Under the pieces are notes generated by a model. The model was not told the origin of the DNA and did not search any database. It was given only the letters and a program-made list of their open reading frames with translations. Below are positions 9,325-18,262 of a stretch of 64,000 bases of DNA, one piece after another; the first letter of the stretch is position 1, and each line of letters begins with the position of its first letter. The stretch is from Novosphingobium sp. PP1Y (GTDB lineage: Bacteria > Pseudomonadota > Alphaproteobacteria > Sphingomonadales > Sphingomonadaceae), in the NCBI RefSeq assembly GCF_000253255.1, contig NC_015583.1:186001-250000 (forward strand). Direction: 5' to 3'. The position numbers were made by a program, and so were the translations under genes.

Positions 9325-9839
9325 CTGCCCTGGCTCTTACCATGCCGGTGCTTGCCGCGGCCGCGATCCCCTCGACACCCGATCTGGGGCAGGCTGAAGG
9401 GCGCTGCCGCCCGGGGGAGCGTGGTCCCTCGTTCCTGGTCAGGGTCGACGGTCTCAAGGACCGCAAGGGCAATCTCAAGCTCGAGGTCTATCCGGACAAC
9501 AACAGGGACTTCCTCGAGGACGACAACATCCTCATCAACGAGGGCAAGACCTTCCGCCGCGTCGTGGCACCGGTTCCGGCGACAGGAACGCCTGTCCTGT
9601 GCATCCGCCTGCCCGGTCCCGGAACCTACGCGGTGAGCCTGCTTCACGATCGCGACGAGAACCGTAGGTTCGGATGGCGCACGGACGGCATCGGCTTTGC
9701 CGGAAATCCGCGCCTGGGCTGGGGCAAGCCCAAGGCCGCCAAGGCCAGCGCGCAGGCCGGGGGCGGCCCCACGCCCATCACCATCGTCCTCAATTACCAG
9801 CATGGCCTCGGCGTCGCGCCACTCGATCGCAGCCGCTAG
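9321..9839 (+). CDS. DUF2141 secreted protein
   Basis: A 172-residue exported protein: a short signal sequence (LALTMPVLAAAAIP), then a beta-rich domain with the DUF2141 pattern. It contains GNLKLEVYPDN, then a charged loop, and YAVSLLHDRDENRRFGWRTDG, which resembles the D/N-rich loop of transthyretin-like folds. The GTG start overlaps the preceding stop by four bases. DUF2141 proteins often sit beside glycosyltransferases and outer-membrane genes, but their function is unknown. The short signal peptide could mean the true start is slightly different, though the overlap argues for this one. Confidence 0.75.
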   Translation: MTALALTMPVLAAAAIPSTPDLGQAEGRCRPGERGPSFLVRVDGLKDRKGNLKLEVYPDNNRDFLEDDNILINEGKTFRRVVAPVPATGTPVLCIRLPGPGTYAVSLLHDRDENRRFGWRTDGIGFAGNPRLGWGKPKAAKASAQAGGGPTPITIVLNYQHGLGVAPLDRSR

Positions 9840-9855
9840 AAAGGATCGTTACCCG

Positions 9856-11007
9856 ATGAAGATCGTCGATGTCTGCGCTTTCTATTCGCCCATGGGCGGC
9901 GGCGTACGCACTTATGTCGAGCAGAAGCTGCAGATCGGCCCCCGCTTGGGCCACGAGATCGTGATCATAGCCCCGGGCGACGAGGACGCGGTGATCGAGC
10001 GCGGACCCGGCGCCCGCATCGTCACCGTCAAGAGCCCGCGCTTTCCGCTCGACCGCAAGTACTGGTACTTTCCGGCCGCCGACCCCCTTTATGCCGCGCT
10101 CGACGACGAAGCGCCGGACTTCGTCGAGGCAACCTCACCCTGGCGCAGTGCCGGTCTCGTCGCAGAATGGCCGGGCGCTGCGCCGCGCAGCCTGATCATG
10201 CATGCCGACCCCCTGTCGGCCTATGCCTACCGATGGTTCGGGCAGGTCTTCTCTCGCAAGACCATCGACTGGCAGTTCTCGGTATTCTGGGAGCACCTGC
10301 GCAAACACAGCCGCAAGTTCGATCACGTCGTCAGCGCCAACAGCGATCTCACCCGGCGCCTGCACGAAGGCGGCGTTGCCAATACGACGACGATCGCCAT
10401 GGGCGTGGAGCCGGGATGCTTTTCGCCCGACCATCGCGATCCCGGCCTGCGCGCAAGGCTTCTGGCCGATTGCGACCTGCCGGAAAGCGCCGTCCTGCTT
10501 CTCGGCGTTGGCCGGCTTGCCCCCGAAAAGCGCTGGCCGATGGTCATCGACGCCGTGAATGCCGCAAGCCAATGGGCGCCGATCGGCCTTGTCATGCTGG
10601 GTGAAGGGCGCGAGGAGCGCACGATCCTCAAGCACATCTCGGGCAACCCGCATATCCGCCTGTTCCAGCCCGAGCGCAACCGGAAGACCTTTGCGCGCCT
10701 CATGGCGAGCGCAGATGCGCTGGTCCACGGCTGCGAAGCGGAAACCTTCTGCATGGCGGCGGCCGAGGCCCGCGCCAGCGGCACACCGGTCATCGTTCCG
10801 GATAGCGGCGGCGCTGCCGACCACGCCGCCAGCGGAGCCGGCCGTACTTACATATCCGGCAATGCCGCAAGTTGCGCCCTTGCCATTCGTGACATAGCCA
10901 TGAACCGCCCGCGCCCGGCCCTGCGTGCCCGTTCCATGGACGAGCATTTCGCCGACCTGTTCAGCACTTACGAAGCGACGACGGCCGGCACCCGCAGCGC
11001 CGCCTGA
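9856..11007 (+). CDS. Glycosyltransferase family 4
   Basis: A 383-residue GT-B enzyme distinct from the earlier one. It begins with YSPMGGGVRTYVEQK, the GT4 glycine loop, has RLAPEKRWPMVIDAV at the start of the donor domain, and an E-x7-E-like motif in GCEAETFCMAAAEARASGTP. ATG 9856 is preceded by GAAAGGA about 9 bases upstream. It is the last gene of the glycan operon, ending 7 bases before the stop of the convergent Lrp regulator. Donor and acceptor are unknown. Confidence 0.87.
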   Translation: MKIVDVCAFYSPMGGGVRTYVEQKLQIGPRLGHEIVIIAPGDEDAVIERGPGARIVTVKSPRFPLDRKYWYFPAADPLYAALDDEAPDFVEATSPWRSAGLVAEWPGAAPRSLIMHADPLSAYAYRWFGQVFSRKTIDWQFSVFWEHLRKHSRKFDHVVSANSDLTRRLHEGGVANTTTIAMGVEPGCFSPDHRDPGLRARLLADCDLPESAVLLLGVGRLAPEKRWPMVIDAVNAASQWAPIGLVMLGEGREERTILKHISGNPHIRLFQPERNRKTFARLMASADALVHGCEAETFCMAAAEARASGTPVIVPDSGGAADHAASGAGRTYISGNAASCALAIRDIAMNRPRPALRARSMDEHFADLFSTYEATTAGTRSAA

Positions 11008-11014
11008 AATCCGG

Positions 11015-11476
11015 TCAGATGGGCAATTCGGTCGTAGACTTGATCTGCGAGAGTGCGACAGTGGAGATCACTTCCTGCACCCCGGGTAGCTGCGAGAGTT
11101 CCTCGAAGAAGAAACGCTCGTAGGCATTGATGTCCTTGGCCACGACGCGGATCATGAAATCGACCGCGCCCATCAGGACATAACAGTCGAGCACTTCCGG
11201 AAACTCGCGGATCTTGCTGGCGAATTCGTCGAGGTTGGCGCGGCCATGCGCCGTCAGCTTGACCTGCACGAAGACGTGGGCATTGAGGCCCACCTTCTCG
11301 CGGTCGACAAGGGCCACCCGCCGCTTGATCACGCCTTCACGTTCAAGCCGGTCAATCCGCCGCCAACAAGGGGATGCGGACAAGCCCACACGTTCGGCAA
11401 TCTCGGCTGTCGTTTGATTCGCGTCACGCTGAAGTTCGCGGAGAATCTTTTTCTCATAGGCATCAAGTTCGATCAT
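11015..11476 (-). CDS. Lrp/AsnC-family transcriptional regulator
   Basis: A 153-residue regulator with an N-terminal helix-turn-helix (IAERVGLSASPCWRRIDRLE) and a C-terminal RAM/ACT-like ligand-binding domain (DCYVLMGAVDFMIRVVAKD). It diverges from a leucine dehydrogenase gene across a 127-bp AT-richer region. Lrp members beside leucine or branched-chain catabolic genes usually sense the amino acid and control the neighbour as well as themselves. That role is inferred from position. Confidence 0.9.
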   Translation of the reverse strand: MIELDAYEKKILRELQRDANQTTAEIAERVGLSASPCWRRIDRLEREGVIKRRVALVDREKVGLNAHVFVQVKLTAHGRANLDEFASKIREFPEVLDCYVLMGAVDFMIRVVAKDINAYERFFFEELSQLPGVQEVISTVALSQIKSTTELPI

Positions 11477-11603
11477 TTTGACCTGATATTCTCAAAATTC
11501 GGGTGCGTCCTTCCCATATTGATAGCAGCCAAGCTCCAATGAGGCGAGAATTCCCTCCTCACCTGCGCGATAATCGGGACGACACCAACCGGAGCCTTGA
11601 GAG
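11477..11603. promoter_or_regulatory. Divergent control region of Lrp and leucine dehydrogenase
   Basis: A short divergent region with repeated TTCTCAAAATTC / GAGAATTC-like AT-rich boxes near 11487 and 11541. These are the kind of degenerate sites Lrp proteins bind. No exact consensus operator is visible. Confidence 0.4.
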
Positions 11604-12656
11604 ATGACTGCCGCTGCCAGCCACGAATTGCCGCCTGTGGAATACATCCGCCTGATCGACGAGGCTGCGCGCCTCGACGGCGTGATCGCCATTCATTCCA
11701 CCGCACGCGGTCCTGCAGCCGGTGGTTGCCGCCTCTGGACTTATCGCGATGCGCAGACGATGCTCGCCGATGCCGCCCGTCTTGCCGAGGGCATGAGCTA
11801 CAAGAACGCCATGGCCGAGCTGCCGTTCGGCGGGGGCAAGTCCGTACTGCGGCGCCCGGACGGGGATTTCGACCGCCGTGCGCTGTTCGAGGCGTTCGGT
11901 CGCGAAGTCGAGAAGCTGGGCGGGCGCTACGTCACCGCCGAGGACGTGGGCACCGGCGTCGAGGACATGGAATTCGCCGCGCTTCACACCAGCCACGTTG
12001 CCGGTCGCAGCGCAAGGCCGGGCTTCGCTGGTGGCGACCCCTCACCCTGGACCGCACTGGGCGTGTTCGAGGGTATGAAGGCAGCCGCCTTGTTCGCCTA
12101 TGGCACCTCGCTATCCGGCATGACCATTGCGGTTCAGGGACTGGGTAGCGTCGGTGCCGAATTGTGCCATATGCTCTCGAAGACGGGCGCAAAGCTTGTC
12201 GTGGCGGATATCGTCGTGGAACGCGCCGCCGCGCTGGCCGACAAACTCGGCGCCAAGGTGGCCTCGGTCGAAGAGATCGCCGGGGTGGATGCACAAGTCT
12301 TCGCGCCCTGCGCGCTTGGCGGGGCACTCAACGATGCCGCGCTCGACGTACTCAAGGCCAAGGTGATCTGCGGCGCTGCGAACAACCAGCTTGCCACCCC
12401 GCATATCGCCGGTCGCCTGCTGGCCATGGATGTCACGTACGCGCCCGACTACGTCGTCAATGCCGGTGGCATCATCAATGTATCGGCGGAATACCTCCAC
12501 GAGGACGAAAATCAGGTCCGCGCCCGCGTCATGCAGATCGGGCCGCGCACGGCAGACGTCCTGGAACAGGCTGGCGAACTTCACCTGCCTACCTCACAGG
12601 TGGCCAATCGCATTGCCGAACAGCTGATGGCGCAGCCCGTCCAGGCCGACAGCTGA
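11604..12656 (+). CDS. ldh: Leucine (Glu/Leu/Phe/Val) dehydrogenase
   Basis: An NAD-dependent oxidative deaminase of leucine and related branched amino acids. The catalytic domain shows GPAAGGCRLW, SYKNAMAELPFGGGKSVL with the active-site lysines, and TAEDVGTGVEDM. The Rossmann domain has VQGLGSVGAEL, and the late motif CGAANNQLA is family-typical. At 350 residues it matches leucine and valine dehydrogenases and is shorter than glutamate dehydrogenase. A GGAG site precedes the ATG. The divergent Lrp-type gene is its probable regulator. Confidence 0.88.
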   Translation: MTAAASHELPPVEYIRLIDEAARLDGVIAIHSTARGPAAGGCRLWTYRDAQTMLADAARLAEGMSYKNAMAELPFGGGKSVLRRPDGDFDRRALFEAFGREVEKLGGRYVTAEDVGTGVEDMEFAALHTSHVAGRSARPGFAGGDPSPWTALGVFEGMKAAALFAYGTSLSGMTIAVQGLGSVGAELCHMLSKTGAKLVVADIVVERAAALADKLGAKVASVEEIAGVDAQVFAPCALGGALNDAALDVLKAKVICGAANNQLATPHIAGRLLAMDVTYAPDYVVNAGGIINVSAEYLHEDENQVRARVMQIGPRTADVLEQAGELHLPTSQVANRIAEQLMAQPVQADS

Positions 12657-12666
12657 TCCTGCGCTG

Positions 12667-12703
12667 GTCTTCGCGCTGCGCCTTAGCCCGTCAGCGCGAA
12701 GAC
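12667..12703. terminator. Bidirectional hairpin between convergent genes
   Basis: A perfect 12-bp inverted repeat (GTCTTCGCGCTG / CAGCGCGAAGAC) with a 13-base loop lies between the leucine dehydrogenase stop and the end of the convergent gene, whose last codons it includes. There is no T tract. Confidence 0.5.
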
Positions 12704-13246
12704 GGCTGCGAAGGCGATCGCCATGAAGACAAGCAGGCCCAGCAGGATGCCCAGCCATTTGCGATAGGGCAGTTCGTCGGCAACGATCAGGTGATCGGGC
12801 AGATCCGGCATCCGCTGGCCGAGTTCGGGCAGGTCGGGCAAATCTTCCGCCGTTTCGCGCCCGCCATTCCACGCAGGGTGGCGCGATCCGAGGTTGGGCC
12901 CGCTCACCGCGCTCACCAGAGCGAGTTTCTCGAAGGCAATCGCCATGTTCTGCTCATCGACGTGGCGCGACAGTGCCTGCATGTCCGGATCGTCGTTGGC
13001 ATGGCCCGGCAACCGCCGCACGAGCTGGCTGATCTGCGTATCGAGCGCATGGAGCCTGTCGATGGCCTCGAGCGTACTGCGCCTGTCACCGCTCTTGAGC
13101 GCAAGCTGCAATCGGGTAAGCGATAGCGTATTGGCACGGCACAGTTGCAGGCCGAGATGCAGATCCTTGCCCAAGGCCTCGGCCTTGGGGCTCGCCTGAG
13201 CCTCGGCCATCTCGCTGTCGCCGCTTCGTTTCGGGCAGGTGCTCAC
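12683..13246 (-). CDS. Tail-anchored hypothetical protein
   Basis: A 187-residue protein of unknown function. The first 110 residues are helical and charged (for example LHLGLQLCRANTLSLTRLQL, DRLHALDTQISQLVRRLPG). A proline-rich linker (DLPDLPELGQRMPDLPDHL) follows, and a single membrane helix (WLGILLGLLVFMAIAFAAVF) ends four residues before the C terminus. It is therefore probably a cytoplasmic protein anchored in the inner membrane by its tail. GTG at 13246 has a GGAG 11 bases upstream; an in-frame ATG exists at 13210. No family recognised. Confidence 0.65.
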   Translation of the reverse strand: MSTCPKRSGDSEMAEAQASPKAEALGKDLHLGLQLCRANTLSLTRLQLALKSGDRRSTLEAIDRLHALDTQISQLVRRLPGHANDDPDMQALSRHVDEQNMAIAFEKLALVSAVSGPNLGSRHPAWNGGRETAEDLPDLPELGQRMPDLPDHLIVADELPYRKWLGILLGLLVFMAIAFAAVFALTG

Positions 13247-13485
13247 GCTCTTGTCTCCACTTCGTCCATGCCCCGGCGCAAGCGCATAGGCCTCCGGTAC
13301 TTCGCTTAGGAAGCCCGCTTGAGATTGGGCGAGAACCGCGCGGGCTGTGCTGACGTCGATCGATCAGGGCGGGGGCGGGGGCATGGACCGCCGCCGCCCT
13401 CGGCAAAACCACTTGGGCAAAGACGCATGACTACGGCTCCCGCGCTCGGCGAGACCTTTTCGCTTCTGGAAAACAGGGCGCGCCG

Positions 13486-13686
13486 TCAGGCGCCGATGCG
13501 CCAGACCTGCCCGGTATCGCGGCGGATCGTGCAGAGCTTGCGCGCGCCTTCCCACAGTTCTGCATTACGGTGAGGAGCTTCCGAATAGGCCACTATCAAT
13601 GCGCCGCTGGCATCTTCGGCCTGAAACTCGATCTTCTTGTCCAGCCCTCGACCGTCATCCGAATATCTCAGCGTATAGGTTGCCAT
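13486..13686 (-). CDS. Small hypothetical protein
   Basis: A 66-residue protein starting MATYTLRYSDDGRGLDKKIE, with a strong ribosome site (GGAGGGGAG) just before the ATG. It reads like a small beta-alpha-beta domain (FQAEDASGALIVAYSE, ELWEGARKLCTIRRD, VWRIGA). Sphingomonads carry many such short proteins of unknown function. No signal peptide. An upstream extension of the frame lacks a ribosome site. Confidence 0.65.
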   Translation of the reverse strand: MATYTLRYSDDGRGLDKKIEFQAEDASGALIVAYSEAPHRNAELWEGARKLCTIRRDTGQVWRIGA

Positions 13687-13997
13687 GGTCTCCCCTCCAT
13701 GCTGCGGGACTCGCGGGCGGATAAATAGCATAAGATATCGACCGGGAAGCACCGTTGGTATGTGGCGTGTATCACGCGCGGCAAAGCGATTGGGCCGAGA
13801 ACAACGGCGGAAAGCTTGAACCGTCGTCCAGGCCCGATGACCGCCTGATCAAGTCAGCCCGGCTCGAATTTTGCTATTTTCCGGACCTTTGCTAAGCACG
13901 ATTGGCTGGATTCCTCGCCCGCTGCGCGACATGCAATTTCGCGGCGGATCGGATAGATTATTGCGCTCAGCAGGGGGGATGCGGAGCCGGGGCTGAC

Positions 13998-16900
13998 ATG
14001 GTGCTGCGACTTATCAAGCTATGCCTGATCGGCCTTGCGGCCTGTCTCACCCTCCTTCCCGGATTGGCTACCGGGCAGCAGGCGCAGACTGCAAGCAGCA
14101 CCGGGCAGCAGGAACTGTCTCGCGCTGCAGGCCAGGCGCAACAGATCCGGGACCTGATGGCCGGACAGCTCGATCCCGACGTCGAGGCCGCCGACCTATT
14201 CTCCTTCTCGCTCACCAGCAGCAATGCAGCCGGCGCCCGCGCAGTTGCCCGGCTGGTGACGGACGGCTCCTTCTACGCGCAGGCCAAGACCGACCCTTCG
14301 CGCCTCGCCAACCTCACGGACGATCAGGCGAAGCTTGCGCTGGCACAAGCCGCCTTCCTGCGCCAGCCGCAATCGGAGCGTGAACGCCAGCTCGAAGCGC
14401 ACCGCAAGACCTTCGACAGCTACCGCGCCAAGCAGAAGACCAGTGAGGCGGCAGCGCAGGAACTGGCACGCCTGCAACGCGAAATGCAGGGCCTTCAGGA
14501 TTTCCTGGCGGGTAAGCCCGCGCCATCTGCCGTCCTCGAACTTGGACTGCTCAGTAACAGCAACGGAGGGATCGACAGCCGGCGGCTCGATACGCTGACG
14601 GGCAAGGTGCCCTCTCCCGGCCCCGAACCGGCTGCCGACGCTCCGGTCGATGCGAGGATTGCGTGGCTGCGCAAGCAGGTTGCCGCGGCCAAGTCGGAAG
14701 TACTGCAATTGCAGCCCGCGACGCTGGCCCAGCTTGAAGCTGCATCGGGCGTCAGTTCGGGCACGGCGGACGAGATAGCCAGCGCGGATGCCCTGCTCGA
14801 CGTCGCCAAGTCGCAGCTCAGCGATGCAGCCAGAGCGGCTCTCAATGCCGCGAGCGAGCAGGAGCGTCTCATCGCCAATGAACAGGCGCGGCTGCTGCAG
14901 ACAAAAAGCGTTCAGGCCGAATTCCGCGCGCAGCTGGCCAGGTCGAAAGCCGAACCGGACGCCATCCTGGAATCCGCCCTGAGCTGGCGCCGCCGCATCC
15001 AGGAACTGGAAGATGAGGGGTTGGGCCGCGAGCAGCAGGCCGATGCCATCTATGCCGAACTCGTGACGGACCTCAGCCGGATCAGGAAGGCACTGAGCAA
15101 GGCTCTCGACATCAGCGAAAACGGGTACGACCGCGCACTGAAGCCCGGATCGCTCGACCCTGCACTCCCACAGGACTCGCCGGCAACCCGGCAGCTTCGC
15201 ACGCAGAAGACCGAATTGGCGCACGCCGCGGCGCAGCTTCACGCCTCCTACGGCGAGGAACTGTGGGCAAAGCGCCGTGCGCTCCATGATGCCATGGTCC
15301 TGCTCAATGGCGAACGACTCGCGCTTCTGCCCTCCCTCAGTCCTGCGAAGCGCGCGCAGGTAACCGGCTTCGGCACGGAAGGTGTCGCTCAGGTTCGCAG
15401 GGAAATCGCAGAGATCGTGCTCGAACTGCGCTTCAACCTGCAATCATGGCGCAATACCATGGAGCTGGTCGCGCAACCGTTTCAGCGCCCGACGCCTGGG
15501 TTCGTACTGGCATTGCTGCGTCTTCTGGCGATTGTCCTCGTCTTCAGCTGGTGGCGCCGGAACGGCGACCCGATGCTGCGGCGCGCTCAGGCCGAAGCGC
15601 AGGCCAAGCGCCCCCGCACGCTTGCAAGCAGCCTGCAGGCCGGTTTCTTCGAGTATTGGCGCCGCGTGCGCAAGCCGCTCGACTGGCTGGCTCTGACCAT
15701 TCTTGTCTGGTGGCTTCTGCCCGAAGGGCTCTTGATACCGGGGCTCTCCTTCATCTGGATCGTCCTGTTCTGGTCGCTCACGACCGTGCTTGTCGTCAAT
15801 CTCGTCGATCAGCTCGCACGCGGTCGCGGTCGGGACGATCCTCGCGCCACGTTGCGATGGAATTCGCTGAGGCTGATAGCCGGAAGCCTGCTCGCTGTGG
15901 GGCTGCTGCTCAACCTGACCAGCGCCAGCGTCGGCAAGGGCGCGATGTACAACTGGGTCTTCACGCTCTCCCTGCTGCTCGTGCCGGCGATCCTTGTCCT
16001 GCTGGCGAACTGGTGGCGGGCCCGCATAGTCGCCCTCGCACAGGCCGAAGCGCGGGACAGTTCACTGCTTAACTGGGTCTCGCGCGACCCGGGTGGGCTT
16101 ACCGGCCTGCTGGGGCGCCTCGCAGCAGGCGCCCTGCTTCTGCTGCGCGGCCTGCGCTCGATCATCGCCCGGCGCATGCGGGACCTGGCGCTGGTTCGCG
16201 AACTGTTCGAGCAACGCGCCCGCGTTCAGGCCGCGCGGCAGGTGGCCCAAGACAAGGCAAGTGGGCGTTTCCACCGCCCCTCGCCCGAAGTTCTCGAGTG
16301 CCTGGATCCCCATCGCCTGCCGATCGAATTTCGCACCGGAACGGATCGGCCAGGCGGCATCGCCCTGCCCGAGCTGATGCCCGGCACTGTCACCCTCGTC
16401 GTTGGAGAGCGAGGGCTGGGCAAGTCGTCGTTCCTGCGCGATATATCCGAGCAATACGCAGACTGTGGAAAGGTCGTGCGGTTGTCCGTCGGCTCGCCCG
16501 ATCTGGGAGCGCTCCTGCACGATCTGCACGCAGCCCTCGGCACCGGACTGATCTCTTCCGATCCCGATGAACTATCGGACTGGCTGGCGCGCGAAGACGC
16601 TCCCTGCCTGATCACCGTCGACGACCTGCAGCGGCTGGTCATGCCCGCGATCGGCGGGCTTGCCGCTATCGACACCCTGATCGCCATGGCCCGTTCGAGC
16701 GGCATCAGCTGCCGCTGGGCCTTCACCATCGGCGAGGATGCATGGAGCTTCCTGCAGCGCGCCCGGGTCGATCGCGTCCTTTTCGATGCCGTGATCCGCT
16801 TGCCGCACTGGTCGTCTGCAGACTTGCGGGCGCTGATCGAGCGACGCACCGCGCAAGTCGGACTGCAGCCTGACTTTTCCGCCATGATCGACGATGGCGT

Positions 16901-17333
16901 CTTCGAGCTTGGCGAGGACCTGACCGTCGAAGAGCGCAAGAAGCGCGGCTACTTCGACCGGCTTGCCGAGTACGTGAATGGAAATCCGGCCATCGCACTC
17001 GACTATTGGAGGCAGTCGCTGTTCGTCGACGGCCTTGACCAGAAAGTCGTCGTGCGCACGTTCGATGCTCCGGCCGTGGACCGGCTGGCGGCCCTGCCGC
17101 TGCCCACGCTGTTCGTCCTGCGTGCGATCATGCGCATGGACATGGCAGATGTTCCATCGATCCGGGCGAGCACCGACCTATCAACGTCGATTGTCACCGA
17201 CGCCCTCAGGAGCCTGCAGCTCCTGGGCGTCATCGCGCCCGTTGCAGAATTCTACCAGATCACCCTGCACTGGTGGATGGAAGCAACGCGCCTGCTCTTG
17301 CGACAGAATCTGACGGTGCGAGGGATCAAATGA
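13998..17333 (+). CDS. KefA-like membrane protein fused to a P-loop ATPase
   Basis: A 1111-residue protein in four parts. (1) A signal sequence (LIGLAACLTLLPGLATG). (2) A periplasmic coiled-coil region to about residue 500, resembling the sensor of KefA/MscK channels. (3) About six membrane helices between residues 500 and 720. (4) A cytoplasmic ATPase with Walker A VGERGLGKSS (K809), Walker B CLITVDDLQRL (D875) and a C-terminal winged-helix-like segment (LFVLRAIMRM to VTDALRSLQLLGVI), as in STAND or ORC-type ATPases. The channel domain expected after the membrane part of KefA is missing, but an MscS gene follows with an ATGA overlap. The start at 13998 was chosen because the signal peptide begins there. 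I know no named family with this architecture. Confidence 0.8.
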   Translation: MVLRLIKLCLIGLAACLTLLPGLATGQQAQTASSTGQQELSRAAGQAQQIRDLMAGQLDPDVEAADLFSFSLTSSNAAGARAVARLVTDGSFYAQAKTDPSRLANLTDDQAKLALAQAAFLRQPQSERERQLEAHRKTFDSYRAKQKTSEAAAQELARLQREMQGLQDFLAGKPAPSAVLELGLLSNSNGGIDSRRLDTLTGKVPSPGPEPAADAPVDARIAWLRKQVAAAKSEVLQLQPATLAQLEAASGVSSGTADEIASADALLDVAKSQLSDAARAALNAASEQERLIANEQARLLQTKSVQAEFRAQLARSKAEPDAILESALSWRRRIQELEDEGLGREQQADAIYAELVTDLSRIRKALSKALDISENGYDRALKPGSLDPALPQDSPATRQLRTQKTELAHAAAQLHASYGEELWAKRRALHDAMVLLNGERLALLPSLSPAKRAQVTGFGTEGVAQVRREIAEIVLELRFNLQSWRNTMELVAQPFQRPTPGFVLALLRLLAIVLVFSWWRRNGDPMLRRAQAEAQAKRPRTLASSLQAGFFEYWRRVRKPLDWLALTILVWWLLPEGLLIPGLSFIWIVLFWSLTTVLVVNLVDQLARGRGRDDPRATLRWNSLRLIAGSLLAVGLLLNLTSASVGKGAMYNWVFTLSLLLVPAILVLLANWWRARIVALAQAEARDSSLLNWVSRDPGGLTGLLGRLAAGALLLLRGLRSIIARRMRDLALVRELFEQRARVQAARQVAQDKASGRFHRPSPEVLECLDPHRLPIEFRTGTDRPGGIALPELMPGTVTLVVGERGLGKSSFLRDISEQYADCGKVVRLSVGSPDLGALLHDLHAALGTGLISSDPDELSDWLAREDAPCLITVDDLQRLVMPAIGGLAAIDTLIAMARSSGISCRWAFTIGEDAWSFLQRARVDRVLFDAVIRLPHWSSADLRALIERRTAQVGLQPDFSAMIDDGVFELGEDLTVEERKKRGYFDRLAEYVNGNPAIALDYWRQSLFVDGLDQKVVVRTFDAPAVDRLAALPLPTLFVLRAIMRMDMADVPSIRASTDLSTSIVTDALRSLQLLGVIAPVAEFYQITLHWWMEATRLLLRQNLTVRGIK

Positions 17334-18262
17334 AGATGTCGAGACACCTGGGACGGCTCCTGTGTCTTTTCGGCGGCATGGTCGCGCCGGTCAGCGCGGC
17401 CCATGCACAGGCAGAGTTCGACGCCGATACGATCAGCAAGCTGGCGGATATCGTGCGATGGAGCGGCGCGATCACCTCGCTGTTCGTGATCGGTGGCGCC
17501 TGGGCCCTATTGCGCCTGCTTTCGCGTTTCGTTTCCGCCTTCAGCAGCGAATTCACCTCGCGCCGCCTGACCCTGCAGAAAATCAACACGCTGGGCCAGT
17601 TCGTCGTCTATGTGGCAACGACAGTCCTCGTCCTGCTGCTCTCGTTCCGGTTCGATGAGACGACGCTTGCCGTCATCGGCGGAACCATCGCGGTCGCTGT
17701 CGGCTTCGCGATGAAAGACTTGGTCGCCTCCTTCATCGCCGGCGTGATCGTCATGCTGGACCGCCCGTTCCAGGTGGGCGACCGAGTTTCCTTCGGCGGC
17801 GAGTACGGCGACATCACCGCGATCGGCCTGCGCTCCGTCCGGATGCAGACGCTCGACGACAACACCATCACGATCCCCAACAGCAAGTTCCTGAGCGAGA
17901 TCACCTCGTCGGGCAATTATGGCGCGCTCGACATGCAGGTGGTGATGGATTTCTACATCGCCCCCGGCCAGGACATCGACCGCGCATACGAGATCGTCAA
18001 TGAAGCGGCGTTGTCGAGTCGCTTCGTGTTCCTTGCCAAACCGGTAACGGTGCTCGTTACCCAATGGGTATCGGACTATCTGGTTGGCGTGCGCTTGCGC
18101 CTGAAGGCCTATGTTCTCGATACCCGCTTCGAGAAGGCGTTCGAATCCGACGTCAACCTGCGGGTCCTTCGCGCCTTTGAGGCCGAAGGGATCCTCGTCC
18201 CCGGAGCCGTGCCCTTCCCTCGCAACGCGCAAAATCCGGCAATCAAATCAGAAATAATCTAG
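17330..18262 (+). CDS. MscS-family mechanosensitive ion channel
   Basis: A 310-residue small-conductance channel. A signal-like first helix is followed by two membrane segments and the pore helix (TTLAVIGGTIAVAVGFAMKDLVASFIAG), which shows the Gly/Ala packing pattern of TM3. The MscS beta domain follows (MLDRPFQVGDRVSFGGEYGD, ITAIGLRSVRMQTLDDNTIT, IPNSKFL). The ATG overlaps the stop of the upstream ATPase gene (ATGA), so both are translated from one message and probably act together. The family releases solutes when membrane tension rises; gating by the upstream ATPase is inference. Confidence 0.92.
   Translation: MKMSRHLGRLLCLFGGMVAPVSAAHAQAEFDADTISKLADIVRWSGAITSLFVIGGAWALLRLLSRFVSAFSSEFTSRRLTLQKINTLGQFVVYVATTVLVLLLSFRFDETTLAVIGGTIAVAVGFAMKDLVASFIAGVIVMLDRPFQVGDRVSFGGEYGDITAIGLRSVRMQTLDDNTITIPNSKFLSEITSSGNYGALDMQVVMDFYIAPGQDIDRAYEIVNEAALSSRFVFLAKPVTVLVTQWVSDYLVGVRLRLKAYVLDTRFEKAFESDVNLRVLRAFEAEGILVPGAVPFPRNAQNPAIKSEII

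Noticed and set aside
14196..15443. 415-codon open frame on the minus strand
   Set aside because: Opposite the coiled-coil part of the ATPase-membrane protein; no independent evidence.
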